Below are positions 11,707-24,153 of a stretch of DNA of 64,000 bases, in pieces (the first letter of the stretch is position 1; each line of letters begins with the position of its first letter). The translations under genes and the position numbers were made by a program. The notes under the pieces are model-generated. The model worked only from the letters and a program-made list of their open reading frames with translations. It ran no database searches and was not told the DNA's origin. The DNA is taken from the NCBI GenBank assembly GCA_002104895.1, contig MCFG01000267.1, positions 1 through 64,000 of the forward strand, in the 5' to 3' direction. This stretch comes from Anaeromyces robustus. Taxonomy: Eukaryota; Neocallimastigomycota; Neocallimastigomycetes; Neocallimastigales; Neocallimastigaceae.

Positions 11707-13212
11707 ATGCGTTTTACTACTGTTTTAACTATTGCCCTTACTTTATCTTTAAGGGGTTTTGCTTTACCAATAGCTGAAGATGCTGATACTGTAGGAATTG
11801 AACCAATTCCATTGGCTGGCCCAGTGGCTGATGCTACAGTTCCACCTGTTCTTCCAGAAGCCCCAGAAGCCCCAGAAGCTCCAGAAGCTCCAGAAGCCCC
11901 AAAAGCTCCAGAGGCCCCAGAAGCTCCAGAAGCTCCAAAAGCCCCAGAAGCTCCAGCTACTAAGACTTTACCAACTAAGTCAAAAGTTGAAATTCCAAAG
12001 GTTCCAGCTTTTACTGGTGCCCCAAGTATTCCAAAGGCTCCAACCTTTACTGGTGTTCCAAATGTTCCAGCCTTTACTAACATTCCAGAAATTCCAAAGG
12101 CTCCAGTAGTCACAAAGGCTCCAGAACTTCCAAAGGCTCCAGTTCCAACTGTTCCAAACCTTCCAAAGGCTCCAAGTGTTGGTGGTTTTGGTGCTCAAAT
12201 GCCACAAATGCCACAAATGCCACAAATGCCAGCCGTTGGTGGTTTTGGAAAACCAGCTGTAAATGTTCCAAAGGTTAATGTTCCAACTGTTCCAAAGGCT
12301 GATGTTTCTAAGGTTGTTCCAACTGTTCCAAAGGCTACAGGTCTTCCAAAAGCCCCAGTTGCTGGTCAAATGCCACAAATGCCACAAATGCCACAAATGC
12401 CACAAATGCCACAAATGCCACAAATGCCAGTTGCTGGAGGTTTTGGTAAACCAGCTCAAGGTATGCCAGCTGTTGGTGGTTTTGGTGCTCAAATGCCAAA
12501 AATGCCACAAATGCCACAAATGCCAGCCGTTGGTGGTTTTGGAAAACCAGCTGTAAATGTTCCAACTGTTCCAAAGGTTAATGTTCCAACTGTTCCAAAG
12601 GCTACAAAGGAGCTTCCAAAGACTACAAAGGAAATTCCAAAGGTTACTGAAGTTCCAAAGGTTCCAAAGGTTACTGAAATTCCAAAGGCTACTGAACTTC
12701 CAAAGGTTCCTTTAACAAAGGTTCCAACTGTTCCAAAAGCTACAAAGAATCCAGTTACTGGTTTCGGTTTTGGTGCTCAAATGCCACAAATGCCACAAAT
12801 GCCACAAATGCCACAAATGCCACAAATGCCACAAATGCCACAAATGCCACAAATGCCACAAATGCCACAAATGCCACAAATGCCACAAATGCCAACTGCA
12901 GGAGGTTTAGGCGCTCAAAAACCACAAATTCCACAAATGCCAGCTGCTGGTGGTTTTGGTGCTCAAATGCCACAAATGCCACAAATGCCAACTGCTGGTG
13001 GTTTTGGTGCTCAAATGCCTCAAATGCCACAAATGCCAGCTGCTGGTGGTTTCGGCGCTCAAAAACCACAAATGCCACAAATGCCACAAATGCCAGCTGC
13101 TGGAGGTTTCGGTAAACCAGTTCAAGGAATGCCAAATGTTGGTGGATTCGGAAAATCAGGTGCTGTAAATGTTCCAAAGGTTCCAAAGGTTCCAGAAGTT
13201 GAAGTTAATTAA
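11707..13212 (+). CDS. Secreted Pro-rich repeat protein with PEAP, PKAP and PQM tandem repeats
   Basis: Intron-less gene of 501 residues. Residues 1-20 ([19 protein letters not shown]) form a signal peptide, followed by an acidic LPIAEDADTVGIEP segment. Then come PEAP/PKAP tetrapeptides (about 45-85), PKVP/PKAP blocks with Thr/Val, and several AGGFGxQ spacers separating runs of PQM, the longest about a dozen units. The protein ends in PKVPEVEVN. The N-terminus and the EVEVN end are shared with the paralogue at 24477, so the ends are conserved while the repeats vary. No known family recognised. By composition (Pro, Met, Gln, Lys; no Cys) it is probably an extended extracellular or wall-associated structural protein. 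Non-stop antisense frames over the repeats are composition artefacts. Confidence 0.85.
   Translation: MRFTTVLTIALTLSLRGFALPIAEDADTVGIEPIPLAGPVADATVPPVLPEAPEAPEAPEAPEAPKAPEAPEAPEAPKAPEAPATKTLPTKSKVEIPKVPAFTGAPSIPKAPTFTGVPNVPAFTNIPEIPKAPVVTKAPELPKAPVPTVPNLPKAPSVGGFGAQMPQMPQMPQMPAVGGFGKPAVNVPKVNVPTVPKADVSKVVPTVPKATGLPKAPVAGQMPQMPQMPQMPQMPQMPQMPVAGGFGKPAQGMPAVGGFGAQMPKMPQMPQMPAVGGFGKPAVNVPTVPKVNVPTVPKATKELPKTTKEIPKVTEVPKVPKVTEIPKATELPKVPLTKVPTVPKATKNPVTGFGFGAQMPQMPQMPQMPQMPQMPQMPQMPQMPQMPQMPQMPQMPTAGGLGAQKPQIPQMPAAGGFGAQMPQMPQMPTAGGFGAQMPQMPQMPAAGGFGAQKPQMPQMPQMPAAGGFGKPVQGMPNVGGFGKSGAVNVPKVPKVPEVEVN
12781..12894 (+). repeat. Coding minisatellite ATGCCACAA (PQM repeat), long array
   Basis: Twelve 9-bp units plus a partial, all identical by eye. 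A shorter array of six units lies at 12370-12429, with smaller ones at 12199, 12496, 12964 and 13063. Unit identity at DNA level indicates ongoing slippage or unequal exchange; changes in unit number keep the frame because the unit is 9 bp. Confidence 0.9.
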
Positions 13213-14060
13213 ATATAATAAATATATATAATATATATTTAAAAAAATTTAAAATTATATATTTATATATATTTATTAATTATAGTATTAAAATATTTAA
13301 ATATATTAATAAATATTTAATATATATGAAATAATACTATTATAAAAACTTTTTAAGAAGTTTTTTTTTAAAAAGAATGAAATATATATAAAAAAAATAT
13401 GTAAATATATTTATATATATTTGTATATATATAAATGAAAATTATTTATATTATAATATTTTTTAATTTCGTAAATTAATGATATTTACATTAAACAGAA
13501 AATATTATATGTATTTGTATTGGTAAATTACTTAATATTATGTTCTATTATAAAACTAGAATTTAATAAGAAAAAAAAAACTCAAACAACAATGAAAAAT
13601 AAAAATATAAAAAATAAATGTAAAAAGATAAATTTAAAAAGAAACAAAATGTACTAATTTATTTAATATACTATAACTATGAAATATATAATATATATAA
13701 AGTTATAGTATTAATAACAAATAAATAAAAAAAAATAAAAAGTTAATGATAAAAAAAAATACTATAATTACAGTTTTTTTTTAAATATTTGAAATAATTA
13801 GATTTAACTTTACTTTGTTATATAATATATTTACTTTTTTTCTTTTAGGTCTTGAAGTAAGAATATTATATTATTCAGATATTTAAGGTATATAATATAC
13901 ATTTATAATAGTTTTATATATATATATATTATATAATAAGAATCTTTTATTTTATTCATTGTAATCAATAAATTGTAATATATAAATGAATGAGATAATC
14001 TTTATAAACACTAAATATTCAGATACTTAAGGTAATAATATACAATATACATTAATAATA

Positions 14061-14101
<41 letters not shown>

Positions 14102-14479
14102 AGAATGTTTTGTTTTATTTATTGTAATCAAAAAATTGTAATATATAAATGTAATCTTTATAAAAACTTAATTTAGTTCCAAAAATAAATACAGATATAA
14201 ACGTATATATTCTGAATTTTTTTTTTCGTATTTTATATGTATTATTTATTATTATATTTTGCTTTGTTAAACTTTGAAGTAAAAATTTCTAAAATATATA
14301 TATATATTTAGGTAATATAAAAAAGCACCAGTATTTTGCTTTTGATGTGATCAATGGATGTATTAGGTATCCTCCTCCTATCCTTCTTTTTATTTACTGT
14401 TTATTATTTATTAATTTATTTAATTTAATTAATTAGAATTATTTACAATATAAAAAATTAATAAATTCTCTTTTTGGGC

Positions 14480-15060
14480 GGTTAAATCTAGTGTATTAAT
14501 TGAAAGACTCAAAAAAGAATTAGTTAATGAATACAAAACATTAAAAATTGGTACTGGAATGATCTCGGTGACAAATAAAAAATTAAAGGTAGAAAATTAA
14601 AAAAATAATAAATTGAGTGATTCTAAACGTATTATTATGCTGAATACCTTTATCTTAACTTAGGTATCAAATGAGTAATACTTATACGCTGTGGATATGT
14701 ATATCACTTTAAAAAAAAAACTTATAAGGTTTTTTTCAAGAGAATGCTTTTCTTATTGTTTCTTTTGTCAACAAGGTGAACAATCCTTTGAACATTGAAT
14801 TTTTGATTGTACTTGATGTTTAAGGCTTTTCTTGATGGGATTTATGCATTTAAAAAAATATTGATGTGGAATGGAGACAGTAGCATGAACTACTTATTAA
14901 AGGTTCATCTGAGTCTCCTGTTTCGATTATTTTTGGTCTGTCATCTGTCACATTTTTTTATTGTTATTATGTCAATTTTAAATATACCTTTTCGGATTCT
15001 CCTCAATTGATATAATAACAATAAGAATACTCCGAGCTGCTTCTAGGATATTGACGTCGA
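14480..15060 (+). mobile_element. Decayed LINE relic (C-terminal zinc-finger region)
   Basis: Visibly richer in G and C than its surroundings. Around 14680 a frame reads RCGY, matching the RCGY of the young LINE before its zinc finger. In another frame, 14745-14810 reads C-x2-C followed by H-x4-C, with the same spacing (C-x2-C then HWFINC) as the young LINE. The Trp after His is TGA here and another TGA follows the last Cys, both consistent with TGG to TGA change. Multiple frame changes and stops show it is old and dead. No poly(A) end is recognisable. Confidence 0.55.
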
Positions 15061-15756
15061 AAAGATAAAACATGAAATTTACTTAGACACTGATTCGAAT
15101 GGTATTTCATTCATTAAATGGAAGAGGTTAGCAGTTTAATTTATTTCCTTTTTGTTTATTAAATATCTTTAATTTGTTTAATATATGTAATAAAAACAAT
15201 TGAGCACATTTTCTTTCTTTAGTTTAAAAAAAATGAAGTAAATTAAAAAATATTTATTGTTTATAATAAATATATATTCTATTATCATAAAAATTATTAA
15301 AACACCTATAAAAAAGATACATATATATATATTGCAGTTTATATAGAATAAGATTTTGGAGAAATAATGAATAATAGTATTAATAGTTTTTACTGGGTTA
15401 ATAATTTATATTTATTATATGGTATATTTATTAATGAATAATAACTACATATAAAAAAATAATAATAAAGGTATTAACAAATTCTTATTATTGTATCAAT
15501 TAAATAAATAAATAATTAATTAATAAAATAAAAATAAAAATAAACAAAATAATTAAATAATTATTATTGTCATACATTAAAAATAACCTTTTTTTAATGT
15601 TGACAATAATAAAACTAAATGTTATTATGTATACATAGATAGAAAACGCTTTTTATGTTTACTTTATAATTATTTAATATAATACAGTATAATATAATAT
15701 ATTTTTATTTTATTTTATTCATTATATATCCTTTGTCATTTCTAATAATAATAATA

Positions 15757-15807
<51 letters not shown>

Positions 15808-16177
15808 TTATCTTTTAATTTTTTAAATTTTATTTATTTTTTATTTGATATTTTTGTTATTTTATTATTTGCAATAAATTAACTATATATAGACATTAAA
15901 AATTTTTTAATATAAAATATATAAAGTTATTGAAAATTTTGATATAATAATTATTAATTAATAGAAGATAATTTTTCTTTCTTTTAGAAAAATAATATAT
16001 AATTTTTTATATTAACAATATTAATGATAAAGAGAAGATTAAAAAAAAAAAAAAAAAAAAAAAAAGAAAATAAAGCAATAAATAAATTAAAAAAAATTTT
16101 TTTAAATAGGTATTAATACAATAAGGGTTAGGAATTATAATGATTATTTTAGTTAATTTGAAAAAAATAAAAGTTAA

Positions 16178-16213
<36 letters not shown>

Positions 16214-16613
16214 ATATATATAACATATATATAAAGAAAAAATTTAGTTAAGATTTTAATGATTATTTTATTTAATTTATAATTATATTCATTAAACAAT
16301 AATATAATAAAAGGGAAGTATAAATAAAATAAAAGAGAAGTATAGTTAGGTTAAATGTAATAATATAATAATTTATAAAATGATATAGTTATTCTAATTT
16401 TTTTATAATAATTTTTGATTATTTATATAATTTCTATATTTTATGAATATAAATAATCTAAAATGTTTTGTCAAGCAGATATTCAATTTGTTGAATTATA
16501 TATTTATAATAATGAATTAATAACAAAACATACAAATGCTAAAAATGTAATATTTTATTTTGTCTAACCTATATTAGTTATTACATAATTTAAGTAAATT
16601 TTAATATAATATA

Positions 16614-16741
16614 ATGATAAATATTAATCATATAGAGTGTTATATAAATAAAATAATGAAATAATATAGTAGATGTATAATGATAAGTATTAATCATATA
16701 GAGTGTTAAATAAATAAAATAATGAAATAATATAGTAGATG
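16614..16741. repeat. Tandem pair of a 66-bp unit
   Basis: ATGATAAATATTAATCATAT begins copy 1 at 16614 and ATGATAAGTATTAATCATAT begins copy 2 at 16680. Each runs on to ATAATATAGTAGATG with one or two differences. Function unknown. Confidence 0.85.
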
Positions 16742-16994
16742 ATGAGGTTTCCCATTTCATCAAGTCACGTTTTTTTTGTGGCTAAATAAAGTATGTATAA
16801 TATGTATACATTATTTTATTTATTTTTTTTATTTTATTTATTTATTATTATTATTTATTTATTATTTATTATTTATTTATTATTTATTATTTATTATTAT
16901 TATTATTATTTATTATTATTTATTTATTATTTATTATTTATTATTTATTATTTATTATTTATTATTCATTATTCATTATTCATTATTTATTATT

Positions 16995-17495
16995 GTCGGT
17001 CCAGTTTTTATCCTGGTTGTTAAGGCGTTGTCTTAGCATACATAAGGTCTCTGGTTCGACCCCGCAACCCTGATGTTTCCTCAACGTGGGTTTTTCATTA
17101 GTACTTGTTCGCTTGCCAGGTGTTAGTATGTTCTTCCTTAATTATACCACATTTCTTAATTTAATAATTTATTGTACTGCCTGACGCTTATAGTCTTTAA
17201 TATTGTTTCTTTGAGAAACACCAACCTTTAACCAATCTGTAATGTAGAATAACCAAGTGGATTAGAATCACGTGACTTCTGGGCTGGGCTTCACCAGCCT
17301 CGTTAGAGGTATGTCGGGCGCCAATAACAATATGTGGCTCGCGGATATAAATTCAGCAATTATTGTACAAGATTGGGAGAGCCGAAGCTGACTTCAGTAT
17401 GGCAGTCCATGAGGGACACATTACCACCTAATTATTAGGGAGTGGGCTTACTGCTTCACATTAGGGAAGATCAAAGAAGCATACCCCGGATATAG

Positions 17496-17548
<53 letters not shown>
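16995..17548 (+). mobile_element. tRNA-headed SINE with 53-base A tail
   Basis: A 500-bp island of roughly balanced base composition, starting abruptly after (ATT)n-type repeats at GTCGGTCC and ending in 53 A (17496-17548). The head looks tRNA-derived. GGTTCGACCCC (17053-17063) is a good Pol III B box, and TGGTTGTTAAGGCG (17013-17026) resembles the D-arm/A-box region. Between them TTAGCAT resembles an Ala-AGC anticodon loop, though the stem is poor. The remaining roughly 420 bases are not tRNA-like and share no 3' end with the LINE here, so another LINE family would mobilise it. The flanks on both sides are the same (TTATTTA)n repeat; a TTATTTATTATT duplication is compatible but not diagnostic. 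Confidence 0.72.
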
Positions 17549-17550
<2 letters not shown>

Positions 17551-20500
17551 ATTTATTATTTATTATTTATTATTTATTATTTATTATTTATTATTCATTA
17601 TTCATTATTCATTATTCATTATTCATTATTCATTATTCATTATTCATTATTCATTATTCATTATTCATTATTCAATATTTATTATTTATTATTTATTATT
17701 TATTAAAATAAAAGAATTACATTTTTAATATGGCGTATTTTTTAAACAGTGAAAATTTTTGTATATTAAGTTGGTGAAATGGGTCACATCCGTAGATGAT
17801 AAAAAAGTACATATGAACAACATAATTTTATTTGTATTATTTATTGTTATATAACTATATATATATTAATTAATAATGCAATTGACGGAATAATTTTTAA
17901 TAGTATTTTAAAGATAGAGTTTAATTATTCTGTTACATTTAATAAAATTAAATAATATTTAATAATTGCGATATTCCTATTTATTTTATAATATAATAAA
18001 TGAATGATTAATAATAAAAAGAGAATAATTTTTAATATATATTTTATAATGAAGTCATTATTTAATATCAATATATAAATAATATAATTGGTATGTCTTT
18101 CTTTTTTAATAATATTTATATTGATATTAAATAATGGTTTTATTATAAGATATAATAATAAAGTTTTCAATATAAATACTTTTTATGAATTTTACTTTTT
18201 TTTTTTTTTTATATTTTATTTAAATTTGATATTTTTAACCCTTCAAAAAATAAACATTAATATATAATTTTTTTTTTAAATTTTATTATTTTTATCCCTA
18301 TTTTTATAAATATTTAGAAAATTTTATTTTTTTTACATTTAATACTTAATAGATTTATATCATTATTATATCATTATTATTAATATTTATAATATAATAT
18401 AATATATTATATTTTATTTATCATTTTTCTTTACAATAATATTAAATTATAATTATAGATAAATGTAATAATTATTTTAACTATTTTATAATGCGTTGTA
18501 TTCAATATATATTGCATTTTGCGGTAGCAATAGATATTATTTCGTATTGTTAATATGAAATTAAATATCATATATATATTAATAAAAAACATGTTGTAAA
18601 TAAGTCATAATTTTTTAAATAATACTTTTAAATTACAGAATTTTACATAGCCACTTCATTATTTATATTTAAAGTATTGTATGAAATAATAACATAAAAT
18701 GATATTGTAAATTACATATATAGAATTATTTATATATTATACATGATATTATTAATTATTAATTATTTAAATTAATATATATATATATGTAAACAAAATT
18801 AATAGTATGTATATAAGTTAAATTAATATTGTTTATAATAAATATTTTTATATTTTATATAATATTAATAATATATAAATTAATTAATATTTTAATTGTG
18901 AAATAAATGATTATATTTATTACATTATTCTCATCATAAATTTAATATAAATACTATTTTGAATATAATAGTATTTATATTAAATTAACATATCTATTTG
19001 TATTATATATTTTTATTTTCCTAAATAAAAATGTGTTAAGCTATATAATAAATGTATCATATTATGCATCAATTTTTTCATGGAAATGTTAATGTCTTAA
19101 AAATGTGGTGTAGTTTTTAATATATTAATAATATTATATTATAAATCAAATTCCACATGAAATATTTTTTATTATATAGATTTAAATTTTTTATTATTTG
19201 TTTATGTTTATTATTAGCTATTGTAAAAATAAACTGTATTTGTAAATTGTATTATTATTAGTCATACATTAAGTAATTAATTTAAAAGATAAAATTAATA
19301 TATAAATTATATATATGATATATAATGTACATGTAGATAATATTATTCTCTATTATTTTTGAATATATATTTATATAAATAATATATGAACATTTTAATT
19401 TGAATAGATATAAGAATTAATATTTGTAAATATATATTGAGAATGCATTATAGTTTATAATATATTAATTAATATATAAAAATTACAATTTTTAAATAAA
19501 TTAAAAAAAAAAAGTTTATTACTTTGTATAATGGAATAATAACATAATATTCAATTTATATTCTTGAAATAAATATATATAAATTAATAAATATAAATAA
19601 GAAAAAAGAATGATGTAAATACGAATAATGGTATTATATTTATATAATATGAATGAAAAAAAAAATAAAACAGATGTAACAAAAATTTAAATGGTATTCT
19701 TAAATCTTAAATTAGGATTCACATGTGAAATAAAATTTTATAGAATAATATTCATATGAGGTTAACTAAGAATATGAAATAAATTTTTTTTAGCATTACT
19801 TTTAATTTAAACATATTAAAATAAATTATAAAAAACTAATAATTTGTTAAATTTATTCATTGTCTCTAGTCTTGCTACTAATAATTAACTTTCATTATTG
19901 TTAAAAAAAGATTATTAAATAAAAGAGCTTATTACCATTTTCGGTTATAATTTTTCTAATTTATATCTTTTATTACTATTATTCATTTTAATTAATTATT
20001 TGTGCGTATATATTCATAATTAAATAATTATTAATAATCAATAGTCATTTTATTATTTATATTAATATTTATTAATAAATGTAATTTAAGTTTTATTATA
20101 ATTTCATATCTTTATAAATGATATTTTATTTTATTTTGCTTTTTTATTTTATTTCTATATTAATATAGAATTTTATTTTTTATTCCATTTGTTCCATTAT
20201 TAAAAAAATAATTTTTTAATTTATTTAATTTATTTGCTTTATTAATAATTTATCTTTTTTTATATTTAAAATTATATTTTTAATTTAATATATAGAAAAA
20301 AAAAATTTTTTTTATCTTTTTTTTTTAAACTAATTTCACTCATTAAAAATGAAAGATTAAGCAAGAAATTAAAAAATCTTTCCTTTTCTAATTATTATCT
20401 TTATGGCTATTAATGATTAAAATGATGTAATAAAATATATTAAACATATAAATGAAAAATTATAATACGATTATTCAAAAGTTGATATTATTTTATATTT

Positions 20501-20559
20501 TTTTTTTATTTTTTAAATCATTAAATAATATTTATTAATAATTAGTAATTAATTATTTA
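17549..20559. other. AT-rich intergenic region, no gene seen
   Basis: Begins with the continuation of the (TTATTTA/TTATTCA)n minisatellite (17549-17703) split by the SINE. An inverted repeat brackets 18058-18136, with CATTATTTAATATCAATAT against ATATTGATATTAAATAATG. Otherwise only A/T-rich sequence without coding character. Confidence 0.55.
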
Positions 20560-21428
20560 TAATTAAATTACTATGAAGTTAATAATGAAGAACAATGTTG
20601 ACCAATAGAAATGTATAAAAAATAATATTATTATAATGATAAGCATGTATAATTGCATAAGGTGTAAAATTAATACAACATAATAATATTAATAAATATT
20701 AAAATTTTAATATATATATTGTACTTTATATGATCAATATATTAATATATAATTACAATATAAATTAATATAATAAAGTCAGTATTAAAAATTATAATAT
20801 AAATAATATTATATTTCATTTTATAATATTTGGTTATCAAAAAAAAAAAAAAAAAATTATTATTATAATTTTTTTAATATGAATGAAATATTTTATTTAT
20901 AATAATTATAGTTATAGTTAATAAATTATATTAATATTAATATTTATTAATTAAATGTATATTATGAATTTTATTTCAAATTTTTAATAATTTTGATTTA
21001 TTATTTTTTATTTTTAGATTTAAATTTTAATTTAATGATGATTAAACAAATTGAAACATTTTTATTGAAACTATTGAAGTTCTATTGAAACATTTTTTGA
21101 AAAACGAAAACAAAAAAGCTAAAAATAAAGGTAAAAATATAATAAAAAATTAAAAAAGATAATAAAAACCATAATTATGATATATTGAAAAAATAATTTT
21201 TTTTTGTAAATTTTTTTTTAAAAAATAGGAATATCATAAAAAGTATATTTTTAATTATTTTATATTGAGTATGAGTACAAAGTTTTTTTATTATAATTGT
21301 AGTTTTTACTAATTTTATTCTATTGATCATATAGTTTTATTTTATTTAATATAGAATAAATATATTAAATAATAGTTTATCAATTTTTTTTAAAAAATTA
21401 TTTATTGTTATTAATAATTATTTATATT

Positions 21429-21468
<40 letters not shown>

Positions 21469-21991
21469 TGTCATAAACAATGATTAAAAGAAAGATATAT
21501 TAATGAAAATATGTTTCAATGTTGTTGAAAAAATGAATAATAAAAAAAAGATTTAAAATTTTTTAATAAATATAACTATAGGTATTTTTAAAAATTGTAG
21601 AATTCTAATAGTTAAATTATGAATGTTTTAGATATAAAATATTTTAATAATTATTATTTTGTATTTTTAATAATTAATGTAAACAAATAAAAAAAAAAAA
21701 GATTATTGATATAATTATAATTATTTATTTTTAGTAATAATTTATTTTTTTTTTTACAATTAATATGAGAAAATGTGAAAAAATATTTGAGTTATTATAA
21801 TTATGAAAATATCAATTAATTATTTTAATTATGTAAATAATATTAATATAAATATCTCAAAGAAAGTGGAAAAGAATATGTGTTTCGTATTGTATTGATT
21901 TCTAGAAAAAATAAATAAATCATATAAAATTTTAAAACAACTGAAGAGTTTTTCTTTTGATAGTAATTAAAATTTATTACATGAAAAAATT

Positions 21992-22190
21992 ATGATAATT
22001 TTATGTCATAATTTGTATGACATTAACGCATGTAAATTTTTTCATAATAAATAAAGTTAAATTAATATGCGTTTTTTAATTTAAATAAAGCATATTAATT
22101 TAATTGAAAAAGTTTAATAATTATAAAATATTAACATACTTAAAAACTTTTTTAATAATAGTTACACAAGAAAAAATATTATTAACCCTA
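21992..22190 (+). promoter_or_regulatory. Conserved palindromic upstream element, distal copy of block 2
   Basis: ATGTCATA (22003-22010) pairs perfectly with TATGACAT (22016-22023) over a 5-base loop. GTTAAATTAATATGC (22056-22070) pairs with GCATATTAATTTAA (22090-22103). The TTACACAAGAAAAAA block follows at 22161. It is the best preserved counterpart of 9664-9840, about 2.5 kb before the PEAP gene. Confidence 0.6.
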
Positions 22191-23193
22191 AATGACTTTT
22201 TTTTTTGGGATTATATTTATTAATTCGAATTAAAGATAACAATATTAAAAAAAAGAACCTGTATTCTTTGTTTATCTTTTTTCAGTTACTTTAATTAGTG
22301 ATATTATTATCATTTTATATTATATATATTTATTTTTTTATAGTGTTATGTTGTGCTATGATTATGTTTTTGTATAATTAATTATTGCTGTATAATTAAT
22401 TGATTAATTTATTACGTTATATGGTGTAATATAATATAATTAATATAACTTTTTTATTATTTTTATATATTATTATATTATGAAAAATATAGAATTCAAT
22501 AATAATATATAAATTTAATTATATTGAATGTATTTTTATTTATTTATATTTTATATTATTAATATGTATTTGTTCGATAAAGATAATATATATTATAATG
22601 TTAATAATATATCTATTGATATTATATTTATATATATTATAATATTAATAAATATGTTGTAAAATATATTAGTAATTTAAAGGTAATATATATGAATTTT
22701 GTATATAAAATATTTCTAATTATGTAAAGCTATTTAAAACATATTGAATATATACAAATAAAATCTAAATATAAGTGAAAAAATTTAAGCATATTATTAA
22801 TATAAGATAAAAAAATATATTTAAAAAAAGATTAATAATTAATAGTAATAATATATTAATAAATAATAACAGATATTAATAATATTAATATTAATAATAA
22901 GTAATTAATAATTAAAAATTAATAACAGATATTAATAATACTAATATTAATAATAAGTAATTAATAATTAAAAATTAATAATTAATATTAATATAGTAAA
23001 AAGAATTATAACAAAAATAAGATTCAAGTACTCTATTATTAAATAAACAAAACTAAAGCAAATTTATAGAAAAAAGTAAATAAAAAAGAAAATTAACCAA
23101 AATATAATTATTTAATAAAAATTAATGCATATTGGTTTATACAATTTTTGTAAAATTTTCCATTATTTCCATAATTTTAATTATCTATTTTTC

Positions 23194-23235
<42 letters not shown>

Positions 23236-23422
23236 GAAAATAGTATTTTGTTTTTTGATTTATATATATATTTTAAATTAAATTAAAAATTTTTATATGG
23301 GATATTACAAAAAAAATCCCATATAAAATTATATTAAAAAGGACGATCAGTAAAATAATATTACTATAAGTAGTATAATATGAAACTTAAATTATTAATA
23401 TTGTTATAATTGAAAAAAAAAA

Positions 23423-23535
23423 TCATGATAACTACATGACATTATAATAAAACATGTAAAATTTTATAATAAATAAAGTTAAATTAATATGCATAATTAA
23501 TTTAACTTTATCATATTTAATATATTAACCACAAA
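23423..23535 (+). promoter_or_regulatory. Conserved palindromic upstream element, proximal copy of block 2
   Basis: Begins ATGATAACTACATGACATTA, then AAAACATGTAAAATTTTATA, then a compact palindrome at 23478-23506. There, arms of 11 bp (GTTAAATTAAT and ATTAATTTAAC) flank a short centre. It equals the left half of the distal element followed directly by its right half. It lies about 1 kb before the PEAP gene. Confidence 0.55.
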
Positions 23536-24145
23536 CTTTAAATAAAATAAATTTAGATTTACATCTAATAAATTCTATTTTTTTTTATTTATTATTAAAT
23601 ATATTAATATATAAGTATGATGTTACACTTAAAGTATTTAACTCATAAATTATCTTAAATTATATATTTATTGTTTCAAAATTAAAAGTTAATTTGTTAT
23701 TTTATTTTATTATTTTATTTTTTTATTCATTTTTCATTTTTTTTTATTCCATTTATCTCTTTATCAATAATAAAAAGATATTTGTTCTATTTTAATATAT
23801 AAATAAAATTTTTAATAATTAAATAAACCAATTATATAATTGATAGTAAATAGAATTTGTATCTAATTTTTTAATTTATTTATCTATTGATTTATATATA
23901 ATAATATAGTTATTTATATATAAATATTAATTATATAATATTTATTATTATTTTATTAATTCCAATTTTTTTTTTTTTTTTTTTAAATATAATATTAAAA
24001 TTTATTTATAATTAAACTTCTTTTTTAGTAATATTAATTAGAATTTGATATTAAAATTTTGTAATAATAATAATAATTTATTTAATGTACAAAATATTTA
24101 AAATTTTTTATTTAATTAAGAGAATTTTTCTTTGGAAAAAAAAAA

Positions 24146-24153
24146 TATAAATA
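24146..24153 (+). promoter_or_regulatory. TATA box of the PEAP-repeat protein gene
   Basis: TATAAATA lies 331 bases before the ATG at 24477 and is flanked as in the paralogue. The 5' leader that follows is conserved with copy 1, including TATTTATTAAAAAGTTGAT and CTTTTCTTTTTAATAATATT. Confidence 0.6.

Larger units (their letters stand above)
8200..13760 (+). repeat. Duplicated block, copy 1 (upstream region, PQM gene and 3' flank)
   Basis: This block corresponds in order to 20560-26640. Shared landmarks are a TGTTGACCA motif (8212 and 8507; 20595), palindromic elements (9664-9840 and 10884-10995; 21992-22190 and 23423-23535), a TATTTCCATAATT block, a TATA box, a common 5' leader, a paralogous secreted repeat protein, and a related 3' flank ending near 13745 and 26620. 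Intergenic parts have diverged by many indels while the landmarks persist. End points are approximate. Confidence 0.75.
13213..16994. other. Intergenic region with tandem repeats, LINE relic and microsatellites
   Basis: The first 550 bases are 3' flank shared with the paralogue. Two imperfect copies of a roughly 150-bp unit lie at 13876-14172, each with TTCAGATA-TTAAGGTA, a TA run and ATTGTAATCA. A LINE relic lies at 14480-15060, (ATT)n at about 15750-15806, A-runs at 16037-16065 and 16182-16210, and a 66-bp tandem pair at 16614-16741. A 34-codon ATG frame at 16463-16567 (starting MFCQADIQFVELYIYNN) is unsupported by anything else. A (TTATTTA)n minisatellite at 16806-16994 precedes the SINE. 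Confidence 0.55.

Noticed and set aside
11667-13186. Antisense and shifted frames over the PQM gene (WHLWHL, LAFVAFVAF)
   Set aside because: Same composition effect of the 9-bp unit; no start context, signal or family resemblance.
16776-17036. Tyr/Leu/Ile-rich plus frames running into the SINE
   Set aside because: Made by the (TTATTTA)n minisatellite and the element head.
17011-17071. A functional tRNA gene
   Set aside because: Good B box, but the D arm has extra bases, the anticodon stem does not pair, and it is fused to a long A-tailed body. It fits a SINE head.
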